A stretch of DNA of 28,334 bases, taken from contig NZXU01000109.1 of assembly GCA_002698425.1 (NCBI GenBank), positions 46,440 to 74,773 of the forward strand. The letters are read 5' to 3'. Positions within the stretch are counted from its first letter, which is position 1. Every line of letters starts with the position of its first letter. The translations under genes and the position numbers were made by a program. Of this stretch, positions 1-7,266 are shown one piece after another. The stretch comes from Ahrensia sp. GTDB taxonomy: Bacteria; Pseudomonadota; Alphaproteobacteria; Rhizobiales; Rhizobiaceae. The notes under the pieces were generated by a model. That model saw nothing but the letters and a program-made list of their open reading frames with translations, searched no databases and was not told the origin of the DNA.

Positions 1-342
1 GCGATCGAGAGCCTCGACCGCAACCAGATCGAGGCGGCGCGCGACATGGGCGCGAGTTGGGCGCAGGTGCATCGCCGCGTCGTCATCCCCTATGCGAAAC
101 CCGGCATCGCCTCCGGCTCGACCATGGTTTTCATGCTGACGGCCGGCGCGCTCGCGGCGCCGCAGATCCTCGGCGGTCCGTCGAGCCTGTGGTTCACCCA
201 GATCATCTATCAATGGTTCAATTCGGGCGGCAACTGGCCGCGCGGTTCGGCCTATGCGGTGATCCTGCTGGCGATCTGCATCATGTTCGTGCTGTTCGTC
301 ATGCGTGTCTTCAAGGTCTCCATCGGGGAGATCGGCCGATGA
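1..342 (+). CDS. ABC transporter permease, PotB-like (5' truncated by window)
   Basis: Inner-membrane permease subunit of a polyamine/opine-type ABC importer; only the last 113 codons are present and the frame is open from base 1. The EAA loop that docks on the ATPase is visible near the left edge (EAARDMGAS followed by an IPYAKPGI segment). It is followed by the family-typical stretch with APQILGGP and two more membrane segments, ending in a short basic tail. The stop codon overlaps the ATG of the next permease (ATGA), so the two are translationally coupled and should form a heterodimeric channel. The binding protein and ATPase are presumably further left. The substrate cannot be told from this fragment; the polyamine assignment rests only on resemblance to PotB/YdcU-type permeases. 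Confidence 0.9.
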   Translation, partial: AIESLDRNQIEAARDMGASWAQVHRRVVIPYAKPGIASGSTMVFMLTAGALAAPQILGGPSSLWFTQIIYQWFNSGGNWPRGSAYAVILLAICIMFVLFVMRVFKVSIGEIGR

Positions 343-1529
343 GCAATCTCAAGGCCTTTCCGACCGGCGGCCTCTATCTCCTCCTGTTCTTTCTCTACCT
401 TTTCGGGCCGCTGGCGGTGATGATCGTCACCGCCTTCAACTCATCGAGCTTCCCGCGCATCTCGCCCTGGGAATGCCTGACGTCGGACTGGTTCTTCAAG
501 CTCTTCTCGGACGAGACGCTGATCGCCGGTCTCGGCAATTCCTTCATCATCGGCATCGGCGTCGTGCTGGTCGCCGTCCCCGTCGGCCTCGCCGCCGCGA
601 TCGTGCTCAGCCAGGTCGGCCCGCACCTGCGCTCGGTCATGTATGCGATCTTCATCGCTCCGATCCTGATGCCCGGCGTCGTGATCGGCCTGTCGACGCT
701 GATCTTCTGGGATCGTCTCGGCACCTTTTTCGGAGCGGCCTACGACTCTTTTTTCTATAATGGAATGTTCCTGACCATTGCCGGCCAGGTGACCTTCATC
801 TCGGCCTATTCGATGCTGGTCTTCCTGTCGCGCCTGCAGCGTTTCGACCCGACGCTGACGGAAGCCGCGCTCGACATGGGCGCCAGCCAGACGCAGGCCT
901 TCGTCAAGGTGCTGCTGCCTTTCATGACGCCCGCGATCCTGTCGGCCTCGGTGCTCGCCTTTCTTGCGTCGATGGAGAATTACAACACGACGGTCTTCAC
1001 CATCGTTGCCGAGAGCACCTTCACGACCGTGCTGGCGCAGAAGGTGCGCTACGGCCTCGATCCGTCGATCTCGGCGGTTGCGGTGATCATTGTCGGGATC
1101 ACGCTTGTCGGCGCGGTCATCTTCGAGAACTACAATCGCCTGCGCACGCAAAAAGAGGCGAGGGCGGCGGCTACCGCCTTCGTCCCGCCGGTTGCGCGTT
1201 TCGCTACGCATCCGCTGGTCATCATCGGCTTTGTGCTTGTCTGCGCGATCGGCTTCGTCGCCTGGGTCGGCAGCCACGATTCGAGTGTTTGCGAGGCCAA
1301 TGTCGAACAGATGAAGCGCGAGTATCAGCAGGAACAGCTCGAACAGCAGCGAATCCGGATACCCGCACCTGCGAGCGAACCGGCGGCCCCGGCGTCTCCG
1401 CCGGCCAATACAGGCGGCGGGGTCTTCGCCCCCGGCAATCTGGCCCCTGGCCAGCCCGAAACGGAAGCGGCGCCCGCCTCGCCCTTCGGTAATGTCTTTG
1501 CGCCGGAAAACCTGCAGGGCGGCGACTAA
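339..1529 (+). CDS. ABC transporter permease, PotC-like, with extra C-terminal TM and low-complexity tail
   Basis: Second permease of the polyamine-type importer. The first ~275 residues are a normal PotC-type permease: N-terminal membrane segment, six segments in all, and the EAA loop TEAALDMGAS followed by LLPFMTPAI. The ATG at 339 overlaps the preceding stop by 4 bases and has GGGGAG upstream. The protein is 396 residues, about 120 longer than usual. After the normal end (about residue 275) come an extra hydrophobic segment (starting HPLVIIGFVLV, about 290-312), a short Gln/Glu-rich stretch, then a Pro/Ala/Gly-rich tail holding two near copies of VFAPxNL (codons near 1417-1440 and 1490-1513). 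The tail contains no in-frame stop and uses normal codons, so it looks genuinely translated. The permease assignment is firm; the tail function is unknown. Confidence 0.88.
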   Translation: MSNLKAFPTGGLYLLLFFLYLFGPLAVMIVTAFNSSSFPRISPWECLTSDWFFKLFSDETLIAGLGNSFIIGIGVVLVAVPVGLAAAIVLSQVGPHLRSVMYAIFIAPILMPGVVIGLSTLIFWDRLGTFFGAAYDSFFYNGMFLTIAGQVTFISAYSMLVFLSRLQRFDPTLTEAALDMGASQTQAFVKVLLPFMTPAILSASVLAFLASMENYNTTVFTIVAESTFTTVLAQKVRYGLDPSISAVAVIIVGITLVGAVIFENYNRLRTQKEARAAATAFVPPVARFATHPLVIIGFVLVCAIGFVAWVGSHDSSVCEANVEQMKREYQQEQLEQQRIRIPAPASEPAAPASPPANTGGGVFAPGNLAPGQPETEAAPASPFGNVFAPENLQGGD

Positions 1530-1881
1530 TGCCGGCTTTCGGGCGATCGCGACACTGGCCCGCGCCCATAGCGGGCAGCGTTCGCTTTCTCAAAACGCGA
1601 AAGATATAAGCGCAATTTATATTGTTACTCCCCGATACGCTTTTAGCTAAGTTTCGTTCGGGAGGAACCGGACGACATTCAGCGACATCGATAGACCGAT
1701 TCTGAACGGCGAAGGACGCCGGGCAATCTGTGGGCCTGTCGAAGACGAAAAATCATGTCCCGCACTGGCGGCAAGCCATTGAAATCGCTGCCGTGCGTAT
1801 TCGAGGCACGAAGAGCAAAACTCTCAGAACGAGAATCCGGGCCAACCGGACGGCGCCAACAAACCATCGGAGGAACACAAA
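1530..1881 (+). promoter_or_regulatory. 352-base non-coding leader of the TRAP operon
   Basis: No credible gene is seen. The AT-rich part (about 1595-1650) holds an inverted repeat ATATAA-N7-TTATAT at 1604-1622 that overlaps a possible -10 hexamer TATAAG (1605-1610). This is a plausible promoter/operator for dctP, but no good -35 partner is obvious. If transcription starts here, the dctP mRNA has a long (about 240-270 base) leader. A reading frame opening at 1755 runs into dctP in another frame, lacks a ribosome site and is judged not real. The dctP ribosome site is GGAGGA at 1869-1874. Confidence 0.4.
1558..1576 (+). terminator. GC-rich hairpin after the ABC permease genes
   Basis: A 6-bp inverted repeat GCCCGC/GCGGGC with a 7-base loop lies 28 bases after the permease stop. 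No clean T-run follows, only the T-rich stretch around 1580-1589, so as an intrinsic terminator it is weak. Confidence 0.3.
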
Positions 1882-3003
1882 ATGAGACGACTTCTATTGA
1901 CGCTGTGCGCACTGGCCGCCAGCGGCGCCATCGCCGCAGCGCCGGCGTCGGCAAAGGAACTGGTTTACGGCTCCTGGCTTGGCACGAACAACAAGACCAA
2001 TACCGACGCCCTTGTGCCATATTTCGAAATGGTCAAGGAAGCCACCGGCGGCGAAATCGAATGGAAGATGGTCGGCGGAGCACAGCTCGCCAATGGCCCG
2101 GCGACCCCTGAAGCGGTCGGATCCAACCTGATGGATGCCGGACTGGTGATGGCGCCTTATCAGCCGCGCATGCTTCCGGCGACGAACCTGATCTTCAGCC
2201 AGTCGCTCATTGGAGACGACTATCTGGCGTCAGTCGGCGCGATGAACGAAGTGGTCATGCTCGATTGCCCGGAATGCCAGGACGAGTTCAAGAAGAACAA
2301 TGCCGCCGGCTTCGTGGGCTATGGCGTGACCCCCTACCTGTTCCTTTGCCGCGGCGAGGTGAGATCGGTCGAGGACCTGAAGGGTCTGAAGATCCGCGGC
2401 TCCGGCGGCGGCGTCAACATTATCGAGATCGCGGGCGGCACGCCGGTCTCCATGCCCCCGTCGGAAGCGACGTCGGCGCTTGAACGCGGCACGCTGGACT
2501 GCGTCCTGGGCGCGGTCTCGTGGCTGACCTCGTTCGGCTATATCGACGTCGTCGACAGCGTCATCCAGTCGCCCATGGGCATGGGCGGTCCTCCGATCAT
2601 GATGTATGTCAACCGCGATGTCTGGGAAGACATGACGCCGGAGCAGCGCAAGGCGCATATCGATCACGCGCCCGACCTCGTTTCCATGGAAACCTTCGAC
2701 GCGCAGATCGCTACCGACGATGCGGCGATCGCCAAGGCCAAGGAAAAAGGCATCACCTTCGTGGATGGCAATGACGAGTTCGCGGCCATCATGAAGAAGC
2801 GCGACGAAGTCCAGTATGGCATCAATGCAGAGAACGCGCGCAAGGCCGGCGTCGAAAATCCGGAGCGCATTCTCGACGCCTATCTCAAGGCCTATGACAA
2901 GTGGAAAGCGCTCGTCAAAGACGAGATCGGCGACGACAGGGAGAAGTTCCGCGAGGCGCTTTGGCGCGAGGTCTACTCCAAGGTCGATCCCGAAAGCCTC
3001 TGA
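1882..3003 (+). CDS. dctP: TRAP transporter periplasmic substrate-binding protein (DctP family)
   Basis: Periplasmic solute receptor of a tripartite ATP-independent (TRAP) importer, 373 residues. A classical Sec signal peptide (MRRLLLTLCALAA…) ends near ASA|KE at residue 24. The mature part shows the DctP fold signature EDLKGLKIRGSGG, whose conserved Arg normally salt-bridges the substrate carboxylate, followed by a GG(T/V)PVSMPPSEATSALERG stretch typical of the family. GGAGGA stands 7 bases before the ATG. It is followed by the small and large membrane subunits on the same strand, so all three TRAP components are present. Substrates of this family are mostly organic acids; the exact ligand cannot be read from the sequence. 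The symbol is a family label. Confidence 0.93.
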   Translation: MRRLLLTLCALAASGAIAAAPASAKELVYGSWLGTNNKTNTDALVPYFEMVKEATGGEIEWKMVGGAQLANGPATPEAVGSNLMDAGLVMAPYQPRMLPATNLIFSQSLIGDDYLASVGAMNEVVMLDCPECQDEFKKNNAAGFVGYGVTPYLFLCRGEVRSVEDLKGLKIRGSGGGVNIIEIAGGTPVSMPPSEATSALERGTLDCVLGAVSWLTSFGYIDVVDSVIQSPMGMGGPPIMMYVNRDVWEDMTPEQRKAHIDHAPDLVSMETFDAQIATDDAAIAKAKEKGITFVDGNDEFAAIMKKRDEVQYGINAENARKAGVENPERILDAYLKAYDKWKALVKDEIGDDREKFREALWREVYSKVDPESL

Positions 3004-3026
3004 GCAGGCGGGACGCATGCAACGAC

Positions 3027-3056
3027 GGGGGCGGCGGAAAACCGCCCCCTTTTCTT
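3027..3056 (+). terminator. Strong hairpin plus T-rich run between dctP and dctQ
   Basis: Perfect 8-bp stem GGGGGCGG/CCGCCCCC (3027-3034 and 3042-3049) with a 7-base loop, followed by TTTTCTT (3050-3056). It looks like an intrinsic terminator inside the operon. Partial termination or 3'-end protection here would give more binding protein than membrane subunits. Confidence 0.75.
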
Positions 3057-3071
3057 CCGGGAGGGAACCTA

Positions 3072-3635
3072 ATGAAGCGTCTCCTTGACGCGGTCGTCAC
3101 CGGCGCGGGCTGGATCGCCGGGATCGCCACCATCCTCATGATGTTCCACGTCACGATCGACGTGGCCGGGCGGCAGTTTTTCGGCCGTCCGTTGACGGGT
3201 ACGGTGGAAATCGTCTCCGCCTACAACATGATCGCGCTGGCGTTTCTCCCTCTCGCGCTGATTGCGCGCGAACGCGGGCACATCATTGTCGAGCTTTTCA
3301 CCGGCTGGATGAAGATGAGGCCGCGGACGCTGCTCGATGCTTTCGTGGCCATCATCACGCTCGTCTACACTTCCGTCTTCACCTGGAAGGCGATCGAGGT
3401 CGCTATCGACAAGACCGAAATCCGGGAGGCCAAGGAAGCCGGTATCGGCTTCGTCGAAATCTGGCCGGCGCGCTGGATCGTCGCGATCGGTTTTGGCCTC
3501 ATGGCCATTTACATCCTCGTGCTCATGCTGCGCGATTTCAGGACCGGCCTTACCGGGGAGATCCATCCGGAAGACGCTGAACGCCATGGCGGCGACAGTC
3601 CCACCCATGTCAATCCCGGGGAGAAACAGCTGTGA
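3072..3635 (+). CDS. dctQ: TRAP transporter small permease (DctQ family)
   Basis: Small integral-membrane subunit (187 residues) of the TRAP transporter encoded with dctP and dctM. Four hydrophobic segments are visible (about 10-30, 48-68, 88-108, 130-152). The family-like motif DVAGRQFFGRPLTGTVE follows the first segment, and a polar C-terminal tail of about 30 residues follows the last. The ATG at 3072 is chosen because GGGAGG lies just upstream (3060-3065) and because the protein then begins directly with the first membrane segment; the frame is open further upstream but only across the terminator and the end of dctP. The GTG start of dctM overlaps its stop by 4 bases, so the two membrane subunits are coupled. 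Confidence 0.92.
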   Translation: MKRLLDAVVTGAGWIAGIATILMMFHVTIDVAGRQFFGRPLTGTVEIVSAYNMIALAFLPLALIARERGHIIVELFTGWMKMRPRTLLDAFVAIITLVYTSVFTWKAIEVAIDKTEIREAKEAGIGFVEIWPARWIVAIGFGLMAIYILVLMLRDFRTGLTGEIHPEDAERHGGDSPTHVNPGEKQL

Positions 3636-4951
3636 GCCCCGAAATTCTCGGCTTTGGCAGTCTGGCGCTGGTTCTCTTCCTGATCGCCATTCGCATGCCG
3701 ATCGGCGTGGCGCTCGGCGTCGTCGCTTTCCTCGGCTTTACGATCCTGCGCAATGAACGCGTCGCTTTCGCGGTGATGCAGAACACACCCTTCGAGGTGG
3801 CCGCCAATTGGGGGCTGTCGGCGATACCGATGTTCATCCTGATGGGCGCCGTCGCACACAGCGCCGGCATATCCGAGGCCTTGTTCAAGGCCGCCCGGCT
3901 GTGGCTTTCGTTTCTGCCTGGAGGCCTTGCGGTGGCGACGAACATGGCGTCGGCCGGTTTTGCCGCAGCCTCAGGCTCTTCGGTTGCGACATCGGCGACC
4001 ATGGGCCGGCTTGCCATTCCGGAAATGCTGAAGGCCGGCTATGCGCCGAGCCTCGCCGCCGGGGTCGTCGCCTCTTCGGGTACGCTTGGTGCGCTTATTC
4101 CGCCTTCGATCATGTTCGTGATCTACGGCGTTTTCGCGGAAGTCTCGATCACCAAGCTTCTCATCGCCGGCGTTCTGCCGGGCCTTCTGACGGCTGCGGT
4201 CTATACCGCGATGATCATCGGCCGCTGCAAGCTCAACCCGAAGATCGCGCCGCCAATCGGCCTTGGCATGGACAAGGATGAATTGTGGCGCGAGCGCTGG
4301 CGTTCGCTCGGGCCTGTGTGGCCGCTGCTGGTCCTGATCGTCGGCATGATTGGCGGCCTTTACGGCGGCGTCTTCACCCCGACCGAGGCGGGCGCGGCTG
4401 GCGCCTTCCTCTCCTGCGTCATCGCGGGGGTCCAGCGGCGCCTGACCTTCGACGTTATCCGCACCAGCGTGATGGAAGCGGTCAAGACGACGGCGCAATT
4501 GTTCTTCGTCGCCTATGGCGCGGTGATGTACACCAAGTTCCTGGCGTTGGTCGGCGTGCCGGCCATGATGGCGGGCATGGTCGGCGACTGGGCTGTCGAT
4601 CCGGTGCTGATGCTGGTCGCCGTGTCGATCATCTACCTGATCCTCGGCATGTTCCTCGATCCGCTCGGCGTCCTGCTGCTCACTCTGCCGATCGTCCAGC
4701 CGATGTTCCACGCTCTCGGCCTCGATCCGATCTGGCTTGGCGTAATCGTGGTCAAATATATCGAGATCGGGCTCCTGACGCCGCCGGTCGGCTTCAACGC
4801 CTATGTCGTGAAGAACGTCGTCGGCGACCGGATCTCGCTGGAGACCATCTTCAAGGGCATCGGATGGTTTCTCGCCTGCGAGGCGGTGATCATGTTCCTG
4901 ATCCTCGCTTTCCCGCAAATCTCGCTCTGGTTGCCAAATTCGATGAACTAG
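3632..4951 (+). CDS. dctM: TRAP transporter large permease (DctM family)
   Basis: Large membrane subunit (439 residues) that carries the cation-coupled transport path. It is hydrophobic throughout, with about a dozen membrane segments. Typical family sequences are seen: IRMPIGVALG near the N-terminus, SGSSVATSATMG, SGTLGALIPPSIMFVIYG, and a C-terminal GLLTPPVGFNAYVV. The start is GTG, overlapping the dctQ stop (GTGA). Length and start agree with the family norm. It ends the TRAP operon; the next gene runs the other way. Confidence 0.94.
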   Translation: MSPEILGFGSLALVLFLIAIRMPIGVALGVVAFLGFTILRNERVAFAVMQNTPFEVAANWGLSAIPMFILMGAVAHSAGISEALFKAARLWLSFLPGGLAVATNMASAGFAAASGSSVATSATMGRLAIPEMLKAGYAPSLAAGVVASSGTLGALIPPSIMFVIYGVFAEVSITKLLIAGVLPGLLTAAVYTAMIIGRCKLNPKIAPPIGLGMDKDELWRERWRSLGPVWPLLVLIVGMIGGLYGGVFTPTEAGAAGAFLSCVIAGVQRRLTFDVIRTSVMEAVKTTAQLFFVAYGAVMYTKFLALVGVPAMMAGMVGDWAVDPVLMLVAVSIIYLILGMFLDPLGVLLLTLPIVQPMFHALGLDPIWLGVIVVKYIEIGLLTPPVGFNAYVVKNVVGDRISLETIFKGIGWFLACEAVIMFLILAFPQISLWLPNSMN

Positions 4952-4972
4952 GCCTTTGGCTTTGAGGAAGAG

Positions 4973-4992
4973 GAAGCGCGACGCTGCGCTTC
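4973..4992. terminator. Hairpin between convergent dctM and asparaginase genes
   Basis: Inverted repeat GAAGCGC-N6-GCGCTTC lies in the 39-base gap and touches the asparaginase stop codon. It could end transcription from either side, but neither side has a long T-run, so this is tentative. Confidence 0.35.
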
Positions 4993-5941
4993 ACGCAACG
5001 GTGAGTTCGCCGCAGACAGGCTGTTGCAGCCTTTCGAGGCGGGTGGCGAAATCGCCGGTTTCAGCCAGGACGTAGGCGAGCTTCGCATAGGCCGCCTCGA
5101 TCGTCATGTCGCGGCCGTCGACGACATTGAACTCGGTCAGCATCTCACCCGCGGCATAGGTGCCGAGGGCAAGGCCGCCTTCCGGGCACTGGCTGACGGC
5201 GACGACCGGGCATTGCCGCTGCCAGGCGGTCGCGAGCGCCCGGCGCAGGCCTTCCACCTGGGGAACGGTGCCGGACCCGTAGCAGCGCAGAACAATGCCG
5301 TCGCAGAGGGCGGCCGCATGTCGCACCAGCGTCTCGGACATGCCGGGTGCAACCGCCAAGACGGCGATGTCCGCGGCCGCGGGGCTGTGCAGGCGAAGAG
5401 CGGAGCCTGGGCGGCGTGGCGGAACGTCGCTTGGGTCGGCGGCGAAGGCATCGAGATTGCGCGAATGGGACTTGCGGGTCCGCGCGCCGTGCAGCAACCG
5501 GCCGGCAAACTGAACCCGGACGCCCGGCGGCGCCGTGCCGGCCTGCTGCATGGCGTCTCTCAGGTTACGCGGACCGTCGCTGCCCTCGACTGTTAGCGGC
5601 AGCATCGACCCGGTGAGGATCACCGGTTTCGCCAAGCCTTCGAGCGCATAGCAAAGGGCGGCCGACGTGTAGGCGAGCGTGTCGGTGCCGTGGGTGACGA
5701 CGAAAGCGTCGTAGCGCTCATGCTCTTCATGGATGATGCGGGCAATGCGGTCCCAGTCTTCAGGCGTTGCGTTGGCGCTGTCGATCAGCGGTTCCAGCAC
5801 TCGGATATCCGACGGCGGCAGCTCGCCGCTCGCCCCATGATCGCGAATGTGATCCTCGACGACACCGGGCGCGGGCGCGAACCCGGTCGCCGTTTGCATC
5901 ATGCCGATCGTGCCGCCGGCGTGGATGAGAAGAAGTGTCAT
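4991..5941 (-). CDS. L-asparaginase, type I (cytosolic asparaginase/glutaminase family)
   Basis: Hydrolyses L-asparagine to aspartate and ammonia. Both catalytic signatures are present: HAGGTIG at residues 7-13 (nucleophile Thr11) and THGTDT at 83-88 (Thr86-Asp87). A downstream TGSMLPL…SDGPRN stretch is also typical. The protein is 316 residues and has no signal peptide, so it should be cytosolic. The frame is open 7 codons further upstream, but the ATG at 5941 is preferred because the protein then starts right at the first beta strand, with AGGA 9 bases before it. It converges on dctM and diverges from hupS, sharing the 248-base intergenic region with the hydrogenase promoter. Nothing in its sequence links it to hydrogen metabolism. 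Strict asparagine specificity cannot be assured. Confidence 0.9.
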   Translation of the reverse strand: MTLLLIHAGGTIGMMQTATGFAPAPGVVEDHIRDHGASGELPPSDIRVLEPLIDSANATPEDWDRIARIIHEEHERYDAFVVTHGTDTLAYTSAALCYALEGLAKPVILTGSMLPLTVEGSDGPRNLRDAMQQAGTAPPGVRVQFAGRLLHGARTRKSHSRNLDAFAADPSDVPPRRPGSALRLHSPAAADIAVLAVAPGMSETLVRHAAALCDGIVLRCYGSGTVPQVEGLRRALATAWQRQCPVVAVSQCPEGGLALGTYAAGEMLTEFNVVDGRDMTIEAAYAKLAYVLAETGDFATRLERLQQPVCGELTVA

Positions 5942-6009
5942 TTGCGCATTCCTGAAGCACACCTGTTTGTCGCCCGTTTCCGTTCATTCGGCAACGATCC
6001 GGCGGACAG

Positions 6010-6020
6010 TTGGCTTCCAA
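6010..6020 (+). promoter_or_regulatory. Putative HupR binding site TTG-N5-CAA upstream of hupS
   Basis: TTGGCTTCCAA fits the TTG-N5-CAA half-palindrome that I recall as the HupR site of the Rhodobacter capsulatus hupS promoter. It sits at about -133 to -123 relative to the transcription start predicted from the sigma-54 promoter, a normal enhancer distance for an NtrC-family activator. A looser TTG-N9-CAA copy follows at 6026-6040. Confidence 0.6.
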
Positions 6021-6080
6021 ACCGGTTGCCGGGTTTCCAATTCATACCCACGATTTTCCAGGCCGTAGAGGCTCTAATCC

Positions 6081-6094
6081 CAGCTAACTAGCTG
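6081..6094 (+). promoter_or_regulatory. Perfect palindrome CAGCTA-AC-TAGCTG followed by an AT-rich tract
   Basis: Six-base arms separated by 2 bases, centred about -55 from the predicted hupS start. It is followed by an A/T run (6095-6115) that directly abuts the -24 box. The position suits an architectural protein (IHF-like bending) or a second regulator. I could not match a good IHF consensus, so the identity is open. Confidence 0.4.
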
Positions 6095-6116
6095 ATAAAT
6101 AAAAATATAAACAAAC

Positions 6117-6132
6117 TGGCACAGAGGTTGCT
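6117..6132 (+). promoter_or_regulatory. Sigma-54 (-24/-12) promoter of hupSLC
   Basis: TGGCACAGAGGTTGCT matches the RpoN consensus TGGCAC(G)-N4-TTGC(A/T): GG at 6118-6119 and GC at 6130-6131 with exact 12-base phasing. Transcription would start near 6143, 47 bases before the hupS ATG. The adjacent locus encodes a HupR with an intact GAFTGA loop, which supports sigma-54 use. Confidence 0.85.
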
Positions 6133-6151
6133 GATGGTTCTTCCGGAAGAG

Positions 6152-6166
6152 GGCGCGTTTTGCGCC
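6152..6166 (+). other. Hairpin in the predicted hupS mRNA leader
   Basis: GGCGC-GTTTT-GCGCC lies between the predicted transcription start (~6143) and the ribosome site (GGAGGAG, 6174-6180). It could protect the 5' end of the mRNA; no riboswitch fold is recognised. Confidence 0.45.
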
Positions 6167-6189
6167 GACGATCGGAGGAGTGTCCAAAC

Positions 6190-7266
6190 ATGACCGAAAC
6201 CTTTTACGAGGTCATGCGCCGGCAGGGGATAACCCGGCGCAGCTTTTTGAAATTCTGCAGTCTCACGGCGGCTTCGCTGGGGCTCGGCCCGACCTTTGCG
6301 CCACAGATCGCCCATGCGATGGAAACCAAGCCGCGCATTCCGGTGCTGTGGCTGCACGGGCTCGAATGCACCTGCTGCTCGGAGAGTTTCATTCGGTCGG
6401 CGCATCCGCTCGCCAAGGACGTGATCCTGTCGATGATCTCACTCGATTACGACGATACGATCATGGCCGCCGCGGGCAAGCAGGCCGAGGCGATCATCGA
6501 CGAGACGATCGAGAAATATGACGGCAATTACATTCTTGCCTGCGAGGGCAATCCGCCGCTGAACCAGGAAGGCATGTCCTGCATCATCGGCGGCCGGCCC
6601 TATCTGGAACAGCTCAAGCACGCCGCCGACCACTGCAAGGCGATCATTTCCTGGGGCTCGTGTGCCTCATGGGGCTGCGTGCAGGCGGCGCGGCCGAACC
6701 CGACACAGGCGACGCCGATCCACAAGGTGCCAGGCCTGGCACCGAAGCCGATCATCAAGGTGCCCGGCTGCCCTCCGATCGCCGAGGTGATGACGGCGGT
6801 GATCACCTATATCCTCACCTTCGAGCGGTTCCCGGAACTCGACCGGCAGGGCCGGCCGAAAATGTTCTACTCGCAGCGTATCCACGACAAGTGCTACCGG
6901 CGGCCGCATTTCGACGCCGGCCAGTTCGTCGAGGCCTTCGACGACGAGGGCGCGCGCAAGGGCTACTGCCTCTACAAGGTCGGCTGCAAGGGCCCGACCA
7001 CCTACAACGCCTGCTCGACGGTGCGCTGGAATGGCGGCCTGTCCTTCCCGATCCAGTCCGGCCACGGCTGTTTCGGCTGCTCGGAAGACGGCTTCTGGGA
7101 CAAGGGATCGTTCTATGACCGCCTGACCGACATCCACGGCTTCGGCATCGAGGCCGATGCGGACAAGATCGGCGGGACTGCCGCCGCGGTGGTCGGCGTG
7201 GCGGCCGCCGCGCATGCCGGGGTCAGCGCCATCAAGCGCGCCCGCCAAAAGGGAGGGGAAAACTGA
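6190..7266 (+). CDS. hupS: Uptake [NiFe]-hydrogenase small subunit, oxygen-tolerant type, Tat-exported
   Basis: Electron-transfer subunit of the membrane-bound H2-oxidising hydrogenase, 358 residues. The twin-arginine signal is TRRSFLKF (residues 15-22), with likely cleavage AHA|METK after residue 43. The proximal cluster region reads CTCC: Cys60, 62, 63, 158, 163 and 194. Numbered from Met44 the first five are 17, 19, 20, 115 and 120, the positions of the six-Cys [4Fe-3S] cluster of oxygen-tolerant enzymes such as HoxK and Hyd-1. Medial/distal cluster Cys and His follow, then a C-terminal hydrophobic anchor (~325-350). The start at 6190 is set by GGAGGAG at 6174-6180; an earlier in-frame ATG at 6160 lies in the leader hairpin. 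The stop overlaps the hupL start by one base (TGATG). Confidence 0.97.
   Translation: MTETFYEVMRRQGITRRSFLKFCSLTAASLGLGPTFAPQIAHAMETKPRIPVLWLHGLECTCCSESFIRSAHPLAKDVILSMISLDYDDTIMAAAGKQAEAIIDETIEKYDGNYILACEGNPPLNQEGMSCIIGGRPYLEQLKHAADHCKAIISWGSCASWGCVQAARPNPTQATPIHKVPGLAPKPIIKVPGCPPIAEVMTAVITYILTFERFPELDRQGRPKMFYSQRIHDKCYRRPHFDAGQFVEAFDDEGARKGYCLYKVGCKGPTTYNACSTVRWNGGLSFPIQSGHGCFGCSEDGFWDKGSFYDRLTDIHGFGIEADADKIGGTAAAVVGVAAAAHAGVSAIKRARQKGGEN

Noticed and set aside
1755..2111. Possible 118-codon gene before and overlapping dctP
   Set aside because: No ribosome site, no recognisable product, and it runs through the dctP ribosome site and signal-peptide region in another frame.
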